Shown piece after piece: positions 17,772 through 25,451 of a stretch of DNA of 64,000 nucleotides. Within the stretch, counting starts at the first letter, position 1. Each line of letters begins with the position of its first letter. Source of the DNA: Peribacillus simplex (lineage in GTDB: Bacteria; Bacillota; Bacilli; Bacillales; DSM-1321); contig NZ_CP011008.1 in NCBI RefSeq assembly GCF_001578185.1, positions 524,001-588,000 of the forward strand, read 5' to 3'. A program made the position numbers and the translations under genes. Below the pieces are notes generated by a model. The model was not told the origin of the DNA. It was given only the letters and a program-made list of their open reading frames with translations, and searched no databases.

Positions 17772-18220
17772 TTAAAGTCGCCTTTTGGAGGATTCAGGTA
17801 TACCGAGATCTTCATGGTTTTCTTGTAGGTTTTTCTGCTGAATCCGGTTAGTGCTTTTTATCGATCGTATATGCCAATTCATTAATCCTTAAGCTCCCAC
17901 AGCTGAATGAGTAAACAATCAGTCAGATCTTTAGCCCCAACTCCAATGGGGCCAAGGAATTGCAATACTTGATTCATATCTTCTATTTCTACCACGGACA
18001 CGGAAAATGCGAGGCAGCCCAATTTACATCCAATTCAAGAAATCCATATTCATTTAAGCCCCCCATTGGGGAATCTCCCTTTCGATAGCTTTCAAGGATC
18101 TTAGCATGCTCGTTTCTTCTAGTTTTTCCAGTGTTTCTGCTTTGCTGGAATAATAATCGTTCGGGTTGTAAACATCGTCGCCGTTGAAACTCGACAATAT
18201 GCCTGTCATTTAGCACTTAA
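17772..18220 (-). pseudogene. Decayed RNA polymerase sigma-54 factor (rpoN/sigL remnant)
   Basis: Pieces of sigma-54 appear in order on the minus strand but in different frames. First, about 18055-18010, comes NEYGFLELDVNWAASHF. After a one-base shift comes VVEIEDMNQVLQFLGPIGVGAKDLTDCLLIQL (18010-17890), matching the core-binding region whose hallmark is DPPGVGARDLRECLLLQL. Last, about 17825-17772, comes ENHEDLGIPESSKRRL and a stop, matching the sigma-54 C-terminal end (YREELGIPSSSKRR). The region between, including the DNA-binding helix-turn-helix and RpoN box, is missing. Intact proteins are about 430 residues. It is clearly non-functional. The text at 18220-18065 (NPNDYYSSKAETLEKLEE) is not recognised. 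Confidence 0.75.
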
Positions 18221-18241
18221 TGTAATGGATGGGGTGATTAA

Positions 18242-18311
18242 TGATTTGAATACGAATCGAATGATTTATATATGAATCAATACTTGCTCGTGATGATTTG
18301 ATTATGAATCG
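18242..18311. promoter_or_regulatory. Three inverted-repeat upstream activator sites
   Basis: Three copies of an 18-bp imperfect palindrome TGATTT-N6-GAATCR lie at 18242-18259 (TGATTTGAATACGAATCG), 18262-18279 (TGATTTATATATGAATCA) and 18294-18311 (TGATTTGATTATGAATCG). Starts are 20 and 32 bp apart, near whole numbers of helical turns. They end about 39 bp before the -24/-12 promoter, the place where sigma-54 activators (bacterial enhancer-binding proteins) bind. The activator gene is not in the window. Confidence 0.65.
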
Positions 18312-18349
18312 TTGTACCTTGAATACCTTTAATATAAGACTCATATAAT

Positions 18350-18367
18350 TTGGCATGCATCTTGCTA
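18350..18367 (+). promoter_or_regulatory. Sigma-54 (-24/-12) promoter of the transaminase operon
   Basis: TTGGCATGCATCTTGCTA has GG and GC exactly 10 bases apart with the flanking TTGGCA and TTGC bases of the consensus. It lies 71 bases before the ATG and just downstream of three palindromic sites. Confidence 0.75.
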
Positions 18368-18438
18368 TATCTATATATATAAATATAAAAATAAATTAGC
18401 TTGAAAAAAATCCATAACATGAGAAGGGTGTTTTTTAC

Positions 18439-19764
18439 ATGATTAAAGAGAAGACGGGTATTCAGGAATTAATCGATTTGGACAAAAAGCATTTTATTCA
18501 TCCGACTACGGCAATCGAGCAACAGCAGGCAGATGGTCCAAGTTTCATCTTTAAGGAAGGGAAGGGAATATATCTTACGGATGTCACGGGCAGGACAGTC
18601 ATTGATGGCATGGCTTCACTTTGGAATGTGAATATTGGACATGGACAAGAAGAGATGGCTGAAGTCGCGAAGGAACAAATGGCGAAGCTAGCTTTCACCT
18701 CAAGTTTCGCCACTTTCAGCAATGAGCCGGCAATCCGGTTGGCGGCCAAAATCGCTTCCATCGCTCCTGGGGATTTGAATGCAGTTTTCTTCACTTCAGG
18801 TGGATCAGAGTCGAATGATACGGCCATCAAACTTGCTCGTCATTACTGGCTTTTGAAAGGGCAGCCTAATCGTCAAAAAATCATTTCCCGCTCGAAATCC
18901 TATCATGGAGTGGCAATGGGAGCTACAAGTGCGACTGGCCTGAAGCCGTTCCGGGACTTCACGAATTCAATCGCACCGGATTTTTACCATGTGGACGGTT
19001 CTTCCATTGAAGAGTTGCGTAAGGTCATAGAACAGGAAGGACCAGAAACGATTGCGGCATTTATCGCTGAACCGATTCAAGGGGCCGGTGGCGTGAACCT
19101 TCCTCCTGAAGGCTATTTTAAGGAAGTAAGGGAGATTTGTAATGAATACGGCATTTTAATGGTGACGGATGAAGTCATTACAGGTTTCGGAAGAACAGGG
19201 ACTTATTTTGGGATTGAACATTTTGGTGTTGTACCTGATATGATGTGCTTCGCAAAAGGTGTGACGAGCGGATATGCACAGTTAGGCGGTGTCGTCCTGA
19301 ATGATAAGATGCATCAGGATTTCATTGCCCTTTCAAAAGGTACGCTTTTACACGGCTACACATACAGCGGGCATCCTATGGCTTGTGCGGTTGCTTTGAA
19401 AAATATTGAAATAATTGAACGTGAAAACTTGATAGAAAACTCGAAACAGCGTGGTGAAGAGTTGCTTGCCGGCTTCAAGAAGCTTCAAAGCAAACACCCG
19501 ATTGTTGGTGATGTCAGGGCACTTGGATTAATTGGAGGCATCTCCATCGTAAAGGACAAACAAACAGGTGAAGGCTTTGAGACACAGCTTGCTCCAAGAC
19601 TGGTTGCTGAAGCGGCGAAGAATGGTTTGATTTGCCGGTCTGTTACGTTTGATCAAGATACACTCGTATTCGCCCCACCTTTAATTATTACTAAATCGGA
19701 AGTCGAAAGAATAATTGAAATCCTTGATGAGACATTTACTGCTGTTGAAAAAGAAATATTATAA
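18439..19764 (+). CDS. Class III omega-aminotransferase (PLP)
   Basis: 441 residues. Moves the terminal amino group of an omega-amino compound (GABA, beta-alanine, putrescine or taurine are candidates) to pyruvate or 2-oxoglutarate. Motifs: FTSGGSESNDTAIKLAR (PLP phosphate binding), SYHGVAMGATSATG, EPIQGAGG, VTDEVITGFGRTGTYFG (Asp holding the PLP ring nitrogen) and CFAKGVTSGYAQLG with the Schiff-base Lys. SLWNVNIGHG near the N-terminus resembles the pyruvate-using subgroup. The ribosome site GAGAAGGGTG precedes ATG. First gene of a two-gene operon with the aldehyde dehydrogenase 12 bases on, transcribed from a sigma-54 promoter. B. cereus-group gab genes are also sigma-54 controlled, which makes a GABA-like role plausible. 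Confidence 0.88.
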   Translation: MIKEKTGIQELIDLDKKHFIHPTTAIEQQQADGPSFIFKEGKGIYLTDVTGRTVIDGMASLWNVNIGHGQEEMAEVAKEQMAKLAFTSSFATFSNEPAIRLAAKIASIAPGDLNAVFFTSGGSESNDTAIKLARHYWLLKGQPNRQKIISRSKSYHGVAMGATSATGLKPFRDFTNSIAPDFYHVDGSSIEELRKVIEQEGPETIAAFIAEPIQGAGGVNLPPEGYFKEVREICNEYGILMVTDEVITGFGRTGTYFGIEHFGVVPDMMCFAKGVTSGYAQLGGVVLNDKMHQDFIALSKGTLLHGYTYSGHPMACAVALKNIEIIERENLIENSKQRGEELLAGFKKLQSKHPIVGDVRALGLIGGISIVKDKQTGEGFETQLAPRLVAEAAKNGLICRSVTFDQDTLVFAPPLIITKSEVERIIEILDETFTAVEKEIL

Positions 19765-19776
19765 GAGGTGAAAAGG

Positions 19777-21216
19777 ATGGTCATGACGGAAACGCTGAAA
19801 AAGAAATTATTCATTAATGGTAAATGGCAAGAAGCTGAAAAGTTCACGACACTAAAGTCTCCCTATAGCGGGGAAGTTCTAGCGGAGATTCCTTCTGCAA
19901 GCCTTGAAGATGTCGAGTTGGCAATAGAATCAGCCTATCAAGCTAGAAAAACAATGGCAGCTTTGCCTAGTCATAAACGCGCTGCCATACTTGAAAAGCT
20001 CGCGAGTCTTTTGGAAAGCCGTCAAGATGAGGCAGCTGAAATTATTGCTAAAGAGGCAGCGAAACCGATTAAAACGGCAATGGTTGAAGTATCCCGGACA
20101 ATTGCCACATATAAATTTGCAGCAGAGGAAGCAAAAAGGATTCATGGAGAAACATTGACGATGGATGCTACAGCTGACGGAGAAGGAAGGATAGGATACA
20201 CAGTCCGTGAGCCTCTTGGCGTTGTGGGTGCGATTACCCCATTTAATTTTCCAATGAACCTTGTAGCCCATAAAGTAGGCCCGGCCATTGCTGCCGGGAA
20301 TACACTTGTCCTGAAACCTGCGAGCCAAACACCGCTATCTTCGCTATTTCTTGCTGAACTATTAGCCGAAACGGATTTGCCGGCAGGTGCGTTTAATTTA
20401 GTTACCGGAAGCGGTTCGGTTATTGGTGATAGATTAGTCACCGATTCACGGGTGAAGAGCATTTCATTTACTGGAAGTCCTGCTGTCGGAATCGGGATTC
20501 GTAATAAGGCCGGATTAAAGAAAGTGAGTCTTGAACTAGGTTCGAATGCGGCTGTAATCGTTGATAAGGGGATCAATATCGATAAAATCATCCAACGCTG
20601 TGTATCGGCAGCATTCGCTTTTCAAGGGCAGGTCTGTATTTCCTTACAGCGTGCATATGTTCATGAAGAGGTATATGATGAGTTCGTCAAAAAATTCATA
20701 GAAGCAACGAATGGCTTGAAACTAGGAGATTCTTTGGACCCGTCGGTGGATATTTCGGCATTGATCAGCGCTGGTGATGTACAGCGAAGCCTGGATTGGA
20801 TCGGTGAGGCTAGACAACACGGTGCGATCGTTGCAGCAGGAGGTAAATCTGAAGGGAATATCCTGCATCCAACTGTGTTGCTGGAAGTGGATGCAGTGCT
20901 TAAGGTATCATGTCAGGAAGTCTTCGCTCCCATTGTTTTGATCAATAAGGTTTCGTCCGTTGAGGAAGCGATTGATTTGGTCAATGATTCCGAATTTGGA
21001 TTGCAGGCCGGGATTTACACAGAAAATATCAATCTGGCTCTTTCTGCCGCAGAAAAATTGGAAGTCGGCGGTGTTATCATTAATGATATCCCAACTTACC
21101 GTGTCGACAACATGCCATATGGCGGAGTTAAAAAAAGCGGAACGGGCCGCGAAGGGCTGAAATATGCAATTGAAGAAATGACGGAAATGAAACTGGTCAT
21201 TATTAACCGAAATTAA
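19777..21216 (+). CDS. NAD(P)-dependent aldehyde dehydrogenase, partner of the omega-aminotransferase
   Basis: 479 residues. ALDH superfamily member of the GapN/sulfoacetaldehyde/lactaldehyde-dehydrogenase-like branch. Motifs: ITPFNFPMNLVAHKVG (cofactor), SFTGSPAVG, catalytic Glu in SLELGSNAAV, catalytic Cys in FQGQVCISLQR, and the C-terminal MPYGGVKKSGTGREG. It should oxidise the semialdehyde made by the transaminase to the acid. The start at 19777 follows AAGAGGTG by 6 bases, and ATG at 19783 is a close alternative. It lies 12 bases after the transaminase stop and is followed by a perfect terminator, so the pair forms a complete operon. Confidence 0.87.
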   Translation: MVMTETLKKKLFINGKWQEAEKFTTLKSPYSGEVLAEIPSASLEDVELAIESAYQARKTMAALPSHKRAAILEKLASLLESRQDEAAEIIAKEAAKPIKTAMVEVSRTIATYKFAAEEAKRIHGETLTMDATADGEGRIGYTVREPLGVVGAITPFNFPMNLVAHKVGPAIAAGNTLVLKPASQTPLSSLFLAELLAETDLPAGAFNLVTGSGSVIGDRLVTDSRVKSISFTGSPAVGIGIRNKAGLKKVSLELGSNAAVIVDKGINIDKIIQRCVSAAFAFQGQVCISLQRAYVHEEVYDEFVKKFIEATNGLKLGDSLDPSVDISALISAGDVQRSLDWIGEARQHGAIVAAGGKSEGNILHPTVLLEVDAVLKVSCQEVFAPIVLINKVSSVEEAIDLVNDSEFGLQAGIYTENINLALSAAEKLEVGGVIINDIPTYRVDNMPYGGVKKSGTGREGLKYAIEEMTEMKLVIINRN

Positions 21217-21217
21217 T

Positions 21218-21254
21218 CAAAAAAAGAGATGAGCAGCTGCTCATCTCTTTTTTT
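21218..21254 (+). terminator. Terminator of the transaminase-dehydrogenase operon
   Basis: A perfect palindrome, AAAAAAAGAGATGAGCAG / CTGCTCATCTCTTTTTTT. Two bases after the stop codon. Confidence 0.9.
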
Positions 21255-21328
21255 GAGCTGCGGGTTTCATTTTTCTAGGAATCTTGAAAGAGATTGAGAT
21301 GAAGGATTGCCCATGTGGTATGCAAAAA

Positions 21329-21343
21329 TGAATAGGTAATTCA
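21329..21343. promoter_or_regulatory. Candidate activator site upstream of second sigma-54 promoter
   Basis: TGAATAGGTAATTCA is a perfect 5-bp inverted repeat (TGAAT/ATTCA) with a 5-base centre, 63 bp before the -24 element. Its sequence differs from the TGATTT...GAATCA sites at 18.2 kb, so a different activator would be expected. Only one clear copy is seen. Confidence 0.35.
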
Positions 21344-21405
21344 CGGATGAATTTAAATGGTTGACGGGAACGGGGAAGAAAACGTGATTTCCCTATTATT
21401 TCAAA

Positions 21406-21423
21406 CTGGCATGAATCTTGCTC
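21406..21423 (+). promoter_or_regulatory. Sigma-54 (-24/-12) promoter of the betaine-aldehyde-type dehydrogenase gene
   Basis: CTGGCATGAATCTTGCTC keeps GG and GC exactly 10 bases apart and shares TGGCATGNATCTTGCT with the promoter at 18350. It lies 45 bases before the ATG. Confidence 0.7.
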
Positions 21424-21467
21424 ATATTATATATAGGTAGAAAACTTAAAACCGAGGAGGAATTTAG

Positions 21468-22988
21468 ATGCAGGAAACTTTACAAAATAACACGAAAAAG
21501 GAAGGAACGGGAGCACTGGACTTAAAGATGTTCATCAATGGAAAATGGGTGAATTCGACTTCAGGTGAAAAGAGGGATGTATTGAATCCGGCCACGGGAG
21601 AAGTTATTGCTACAGCTGCGGAAGGCACACAGGAAGATGTGGATGCAGCGGTAGAAGCAGCAAAATATGCATTCTATGAAGGTGGATGGTGGGGTACTCC
21701 GGCAGTGGAGCGAGCTCGCATTTTATTCAAAATTGCTGACAAAATAGAAGAAAAGGCTGAAGAACTTGCTGCGTTGGAAACATTGGATAATGGGAAACCG
21801 TTGCGTGAGGCTCGTTATGACATAGATGATTCAGCAGCCTGTTTTAGATATTATGCAGGGTTGGCTACAAAACCGACTGGTCAGACTTACGAAGTTCCTG
21901 ATGGTCAGCAAGCGATGGTCGTAAGGGAACCGATCGGTGTATGCGGGCAGATCGTTCCTTGGAATTTCCCTCTAATGATGTCAGCCTGGAAATTGGCCCC
22001 GGCACTTGCTGCAGGAAATTCAGTTGTGTTCAAACCATCGGAGGTTACACCAGTGACAGCGGTCAAACTATTTGAAATCATGGATGAGGTCGGATTGCCA
22101 AAAGGTGTCGCAAACCTTGTGTTAGGAGCGGGACCAGTTGTCGGACAGGCCATTGCCGAACATGAGGAAATCGATAAAGTAGCCTTTACGGGTGGAACGG
22201 AAACAGGACGTAAGATCATGGAGGCTTCACTGGGTAACCTGAAGAAGGTGACATTGGAGCTCGGCGGAAAATCGCCCAATATCGTATTTGCGGACTCTGA
22301 CTTTGAGACTGCAGTGGATTATGCTCTATATGGGATTTTCTGTAATCAAGGACAGGTTTGTTCAGCAGGCTCCCGGTTACTTTTGGAGGAGTCCATTTAC
22401 GATCAGTTCATTGCAAGTCTTACCGCGAAGGCAAAACAGATCAAAGTAGGTTCAGGATCTGATGAAAAGAGCCAAATGGGCCCTGTCGTTTCAGAGGCAC
22501 ATATGAACAAAATATTATCGTATATCCAAATTGGAAAGGAAGAAGGAGCCAAGTTAATCGTCGGTGGGAATAGAATTAAAGGAAACGGTTTGGAAAAGGG
22601 ATTTTTTGTCGAACCTACCATTTTTGTTGATACGACACCGGATATGCGTATTGTACAGGAAGAAATTTTTGGCCCAGTGCTTGTCGTTCAAAAGTTCAAG
22701 GATGAAGCTGAAGCTCTTCGACTTGCCAATGATACGAAATATGGATTAGCGGGAGCGGTGTTCACGAATGATATCGCAAAAGCATACCGTGTCATAAAAA
22801 AAGTGCGTGCCGGCATCACGTGGATAAACTCATATCATCCGACCTATAATGAAGCTCCTTGGGGAGGATTCAAGCAAAGTGGAAATGGACGTGAACTCGG
22901 CACTTTTGGTTACGAGGCTTATACGGAAGTGAAGCAAATCAATAACAACTTGGATATTCAACCAACAGGTTGGTTTGATGAAGAGTAA
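21468..22988 (+). CDS. NAD-dependent aldehyde dehydrogenase (betaine-aldehyde-type)
   Basis: 506 residues. Closest in pattern to BetB/GbsA-type enzymes: MFINGKWVNSTSG, REPIGVCGQIVPWNFPLMMSAWK, LELGGKSPNIVF (catalytic Glu), FCNQGQVCSAGSR (catalytic Cys) and the C-terminal APWGGFKQSGNGRELG with a WFDEE end. Such enzymes oxidise betaine aldehyde, gamma-aminobutyraldehyde or simple aliphatic aldehydes to acids. AGGAGG precedes the ATG by 7 bases. It is a single gene with its own sigma-54 promoter and terminator. It may process an aldehyde from the same nitrogen-compound pathway as the operon upstream, but the substrate is not determined by sequence. Confidence 0.87.
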   Translation: MQETLQNNTKKEGTGALDLKMFINGKWVNSTSGEKRDVLNPATGEVIATAAEGTQEDVDAAVEAAKYAFYEGGWWGTPAVERARILFKIADKIEEKAEELAALETLDNGKPLREARYDIDDSAACFRYYAGLATKPTGQTYEVPDGQQAMVVREPIGVCGQIVPWNFPLMMSAWKLAPALAAGNSVVFKPSEVTPVTAVKLFEIMDEVGLPKGVANLVLGAGPVVGQAIAEHEEIDKVAFTGGTETGRKIMEASLGNLKKVTLELGGKSPNIVFADSDFETAVDYALYGIFCNQGQVCSAGSRLLLEESIYDQFIASLTAKAKQIKVGSGSDEKSQMGPVVSEAHMNKILSYIQIGKEEGAKLIVGGNRIKGNGLEKGFFVEPTIFVDTTPDMRIVQEEIFGPVLVVQKFKDEAEALRLANDTKYGLAGAVFTNDIAKAYRVIKKVRAGITWINSYHPTYNEAPWGGFKQSGNGRELGTFGYEAYTEVKQINNNLDIQPTGWFDEE

Positions 22989-22998
22989 ATAGCTTGAC

Positions 22999-23031
22999 GA
23001 AAAGGCTGTTCCTTGGGGAACAGCCTTTTTT
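22999..23031 (+). terminator. Terminator after aldehyde dehydrogenase
   Basis: AAAAGGCTGTTCC, loop TTGG, GGAACAGCCTTTTTT. A 13-bp stem. Confidence 0.9.
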
Positions 23032-23034
23032 GTG

Positions 23035-23190
23035 GAATCGCAGTTATAATGCCAGAATCATAAATATATTTCTAGAATCGCAGATAAAATCCCGGAAATA
23101 GAGATATATTTCTAGAATCGCAGATAAAATCCGGAAATCGTAGATATATTTCTAGAACCGCAGATAAAATCCGGAAATCGTAGATATATT
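23035..23190. repeat. Tandem array, exact 20-bp period, 8 units (40-bp double units)
   Basis: The motif RAATCGYAGATAWAWT recurs with anchors at 23036, 23056, 23076, 23096, 23116, 23136, 23156 and 23176, so the period is exactly 20 bp. Alternate units are more alike, giving a 40-bp higher unit that begins GAATCGCAGATAAAATCC and ends ATATATTTCTA. There are no spacers as in CRISPR and no long open frame. It starts 4 bases after the terminator of the upstream gene and ends 22 bases before the stop codon of the convergent oxidoreductase gene. Confidence 0.85.
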
Positions 23191-23211
23191 CAAAGGTTGC
23201 TGGACATTGAT

Positions 23212-25260
23212 TTACTTTTGTTGGACTTTTTCAAGATCCACCCGTCCTGAAAAGAAAACGGCGCCATTACCCATATCTGAAAGGCGATCTGGGGTAAGGG
23301 AATTGATGTGTTGTTTGGTCTCAGGTGTATTCCGCCATAAGCCTTGGCTGACTAGTACGCCGGGTAACACATTTTCACCGGGAGCAGCGGTGAGCAAACA
23401 TTCACCGCGTCCGTTCCAGATTTTAACCATATCTCCGGAAGCTATTCCTAATGTTTTGGCATCAGCGGCATTCATGTGCAGCTTCGGTTCCTTTTCCAAG
23501 GAGATATGTTTGGCATTATTTGAAAAGGTTGAATTCAAGAAGTTGTGATTAGGTGCCGGTATGAATAAAAATGGCAGGTCACTGTCTTTTATGATTGGCG
23601 TATATGTTGGCAGAGGCTGGTATCCATCCAGTTTCATCCGATCTGAGTAAAGTTCGATTTTTCCGCTTGGTGTCGGTAGTTTACCTGGGAATATCCGGCG
23701 CATCTTTGCTTTGACAAATTGATTCCTTGATAGGGAGTCATAGGTGATGCCATCTAAGTGCGGGTTATCGGGAAAATCCAGCGCCTGCCGTATCATTTCT
23801 TCCTCTGAATCTCTAAAAGCTTGTTCCTCAAAGCCCATTCCAACAGCCAAAAGTTTGAACAATTCAACATTCGATTTCGACTCTCCATATTTATTGACTA
23901 CAGGTTTTTGTATTTGGACGTAATTATGCCAGTATGAATTATAAAAATCCTCCGTTTCATAAGATGATGTGGCAGGGAGGACAAGGTCAGCATACATGGC
24001 CGTTTCGGTTAAGAATAGGTCATGGACCACTGTGAATAGATTTTCCCGCATTAAACCTTGCTTCACTTTATTTGCATTCGGAGCGACAAGTGCTGGGTTG
24101 GAGCCGTATACAAACATGGATCTAATCGGGTTATCCTTTTCCAAAAGAGCTTGACCGATTTGGTTCATATTAATGGTCCGGGTAGCTTTATTATTCAATA
24201 AATCAGGACGTCTTAAGGCATTTGTATTAAAAGCAAGATAGCCTGAATTCCCTTTGATCGCTCCGCCGCCTTCCACCATCCATTGTCCGGTAAGTGCAGG
24301 CAGGCAGGCAATGGTACGTACTGCCATGCCGCCATTGTCATGGTGCTGAAGGCCATTGCCTATGCGAACGAATGATGGAGTGGTGGTGCCATACATCCTG
24401 GCTAATTCATATAAATCATCAATTGGAACGCCAGTGATCGCGGAGACGGTCGCAGGCTCATATTGGCGGACGTGTTCGCGCAATTCAGCAGCACCCACTG
24501 TGTATTCATCGAGAAAAGGCTGATCGACTAGATTCTCGTCAAATAGTATATGCATTAAACCGAGGGCGAGGGCAGTGTCTGTACCAGGAAGAATCGGTAT
24601 GAACCAATCTGCCCACTTACCGGTTTGGTTTTTATGTACGTCAATGACAACTACTTTGGCCCCGTTTTTTCGGGCTTGCTGCGCAAGCGTAACTTGGTGC
24701 ATATTTGTGCTCACGGCGTTAATGCCCCACAAGATGAAAAGCTTTGTATGAATTGTTTCTTCAGGGTCGATGCCGAATGAACCACCCATTGTATAGCTGT
24801 ATCCGACTGAGCCGGCTGCATTACAGATGGAGCGCTCAAGCATGCTTGCACCGAGTTTGTGAAAAAAACGCCGATCCATCCCCTCTGCGCTGAGGTTGCC
24901 CATGTTTCCATAAAAGCTGTAGGGAAGTATGCTTTCAGGACCATGCATTTCGATCAGTTCTTTCCACTTTGAAGTGATTGTGTCAATGGCATCTTCCCAG
25001 CTGATTGGAGTGAAATTCCCTTCTCCTTTCGGGCCGATGCGCTTTAATGGCTGCTTTAAGCGATTGGGGTCATATAGGCGGGCAGTCATGTTTCGGACTT
25101 TGTTGCAAATATTCCCTTTGGTGACTGGGTGATCAGGGTCCCCCAGGACTTTAATGATTTTCCCGTCTTTTTTGTGCAGCAGTAAACCGCATTGATCAGG
25201 ACAGTCAAGCGAGCAAACAGAGGGAAAGACTCCATCTGGCTGATCGATATAGGATTGCAT
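23212..25260 (-). CDS. Molybdopterin oxidoreductase (YyaE / formate dehydrogenase-like)
   Basis: 682 residues. DMSO-reductase superfamily enzyme with a bis-MGD molybdenum cofactor. The N-terminus holds the 4Fe-4S site CSLDCPDQC ... GNICNK (Cys-x3-Cys-x3-Cys-x27-Cys). The middle carries cofactor-binding blocks such as GINAVSTNMHQ, LPGTDTALALGLMHIL and SNPALVAPN, and the C-terminal beta-barrel domain (molydop_binding) begins near ELYSDRM. No signal peptide, so it is cytoplasmic. B. subtilis YyaE is similar in size and its substrate is unknown. No electron-transfer partner or chaperone gene is adjacent. MoeA and MobB needed for its cofactor are encoded at 47.6-49.4 kb. ATG follows AGGAGG by 8 bases. 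Confidence 0.85.
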   Translation of the reverse strand: MQSYIDQPDGVFPSVCSLDCPDQCGLLLHKKDGKIIKVLGDPDHPVTKGNICNKVRNMTARLYDPNRLKQPLKRIGPKGEGNFTPISWEDAIDTITSKWKELIEMHGPESILPYSFYGNMGNLSAEGMDRRFFHKLGASMLERSICNAAGSVGYSYTMGGSFGIDPEETIHTKLFILWGINAVSTNMHQVTLAQQARKNGAKVVVIDVHKNQTGKWADWFIPILPGTDTALALGLMHILFDENLVDQPFLDEYTVGAAELREHVRQYEPATVSAITGVPIDDLYELARMYGTTTPSFVRIGNGLQHHDNGGMAVRTIACLPALTGQWMVEGGGAIKGNSGYLAFNTNALRRPDLLNNKATRTINMNQIGQALLEKDNPIRSMFVYGSNPALVAPNANKVKQGLMRENLFTVVHDLFLTETAMYADLVLPATSSYETEDFYNSYWHNYVQIQKPVVNKYGESKSNVELFKLLAVGMGFEEQAFRDSEEEMIRQALDFPDNPHLDGITYDSLSRNQFVKAKMRRIFPGKLPTPSGKIELYSDRMKLDGYQPLPTYTPIIKDSDLPFLFIPAPNHNFLNSTFSNNAKHISLEKEPKLHMNAADAKTLGIASGDMVKIWNGRGECLLTAAPGENVLPGVLVSQGLWRNTPETKQHINSLTPDRLSDMGNGAVFFSGRVDLEKVQQK

Positions 25261-25451
25261 GGGCGTATTCCTCCTAATAATCTAATCTCATAAATGAATC
25301 CAAAATTCTTTTATATCTTAATTATATTGAAAGTGAAATCATTGAAAGGTGCAAGAACTTCTTAACATATGTTTTTTTTTCTGATAAGCTTACAAGATGA
25401 AAATTAACCTATATTTATCACAAAACCAATAAGTAATAGGAGGATTCATTT

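Noticed and set aside
23035..23190. CRISPR array
   Set aside because: Units follow each other without unique spacers, the period is only 20 bp, and no cas gene is nearby.
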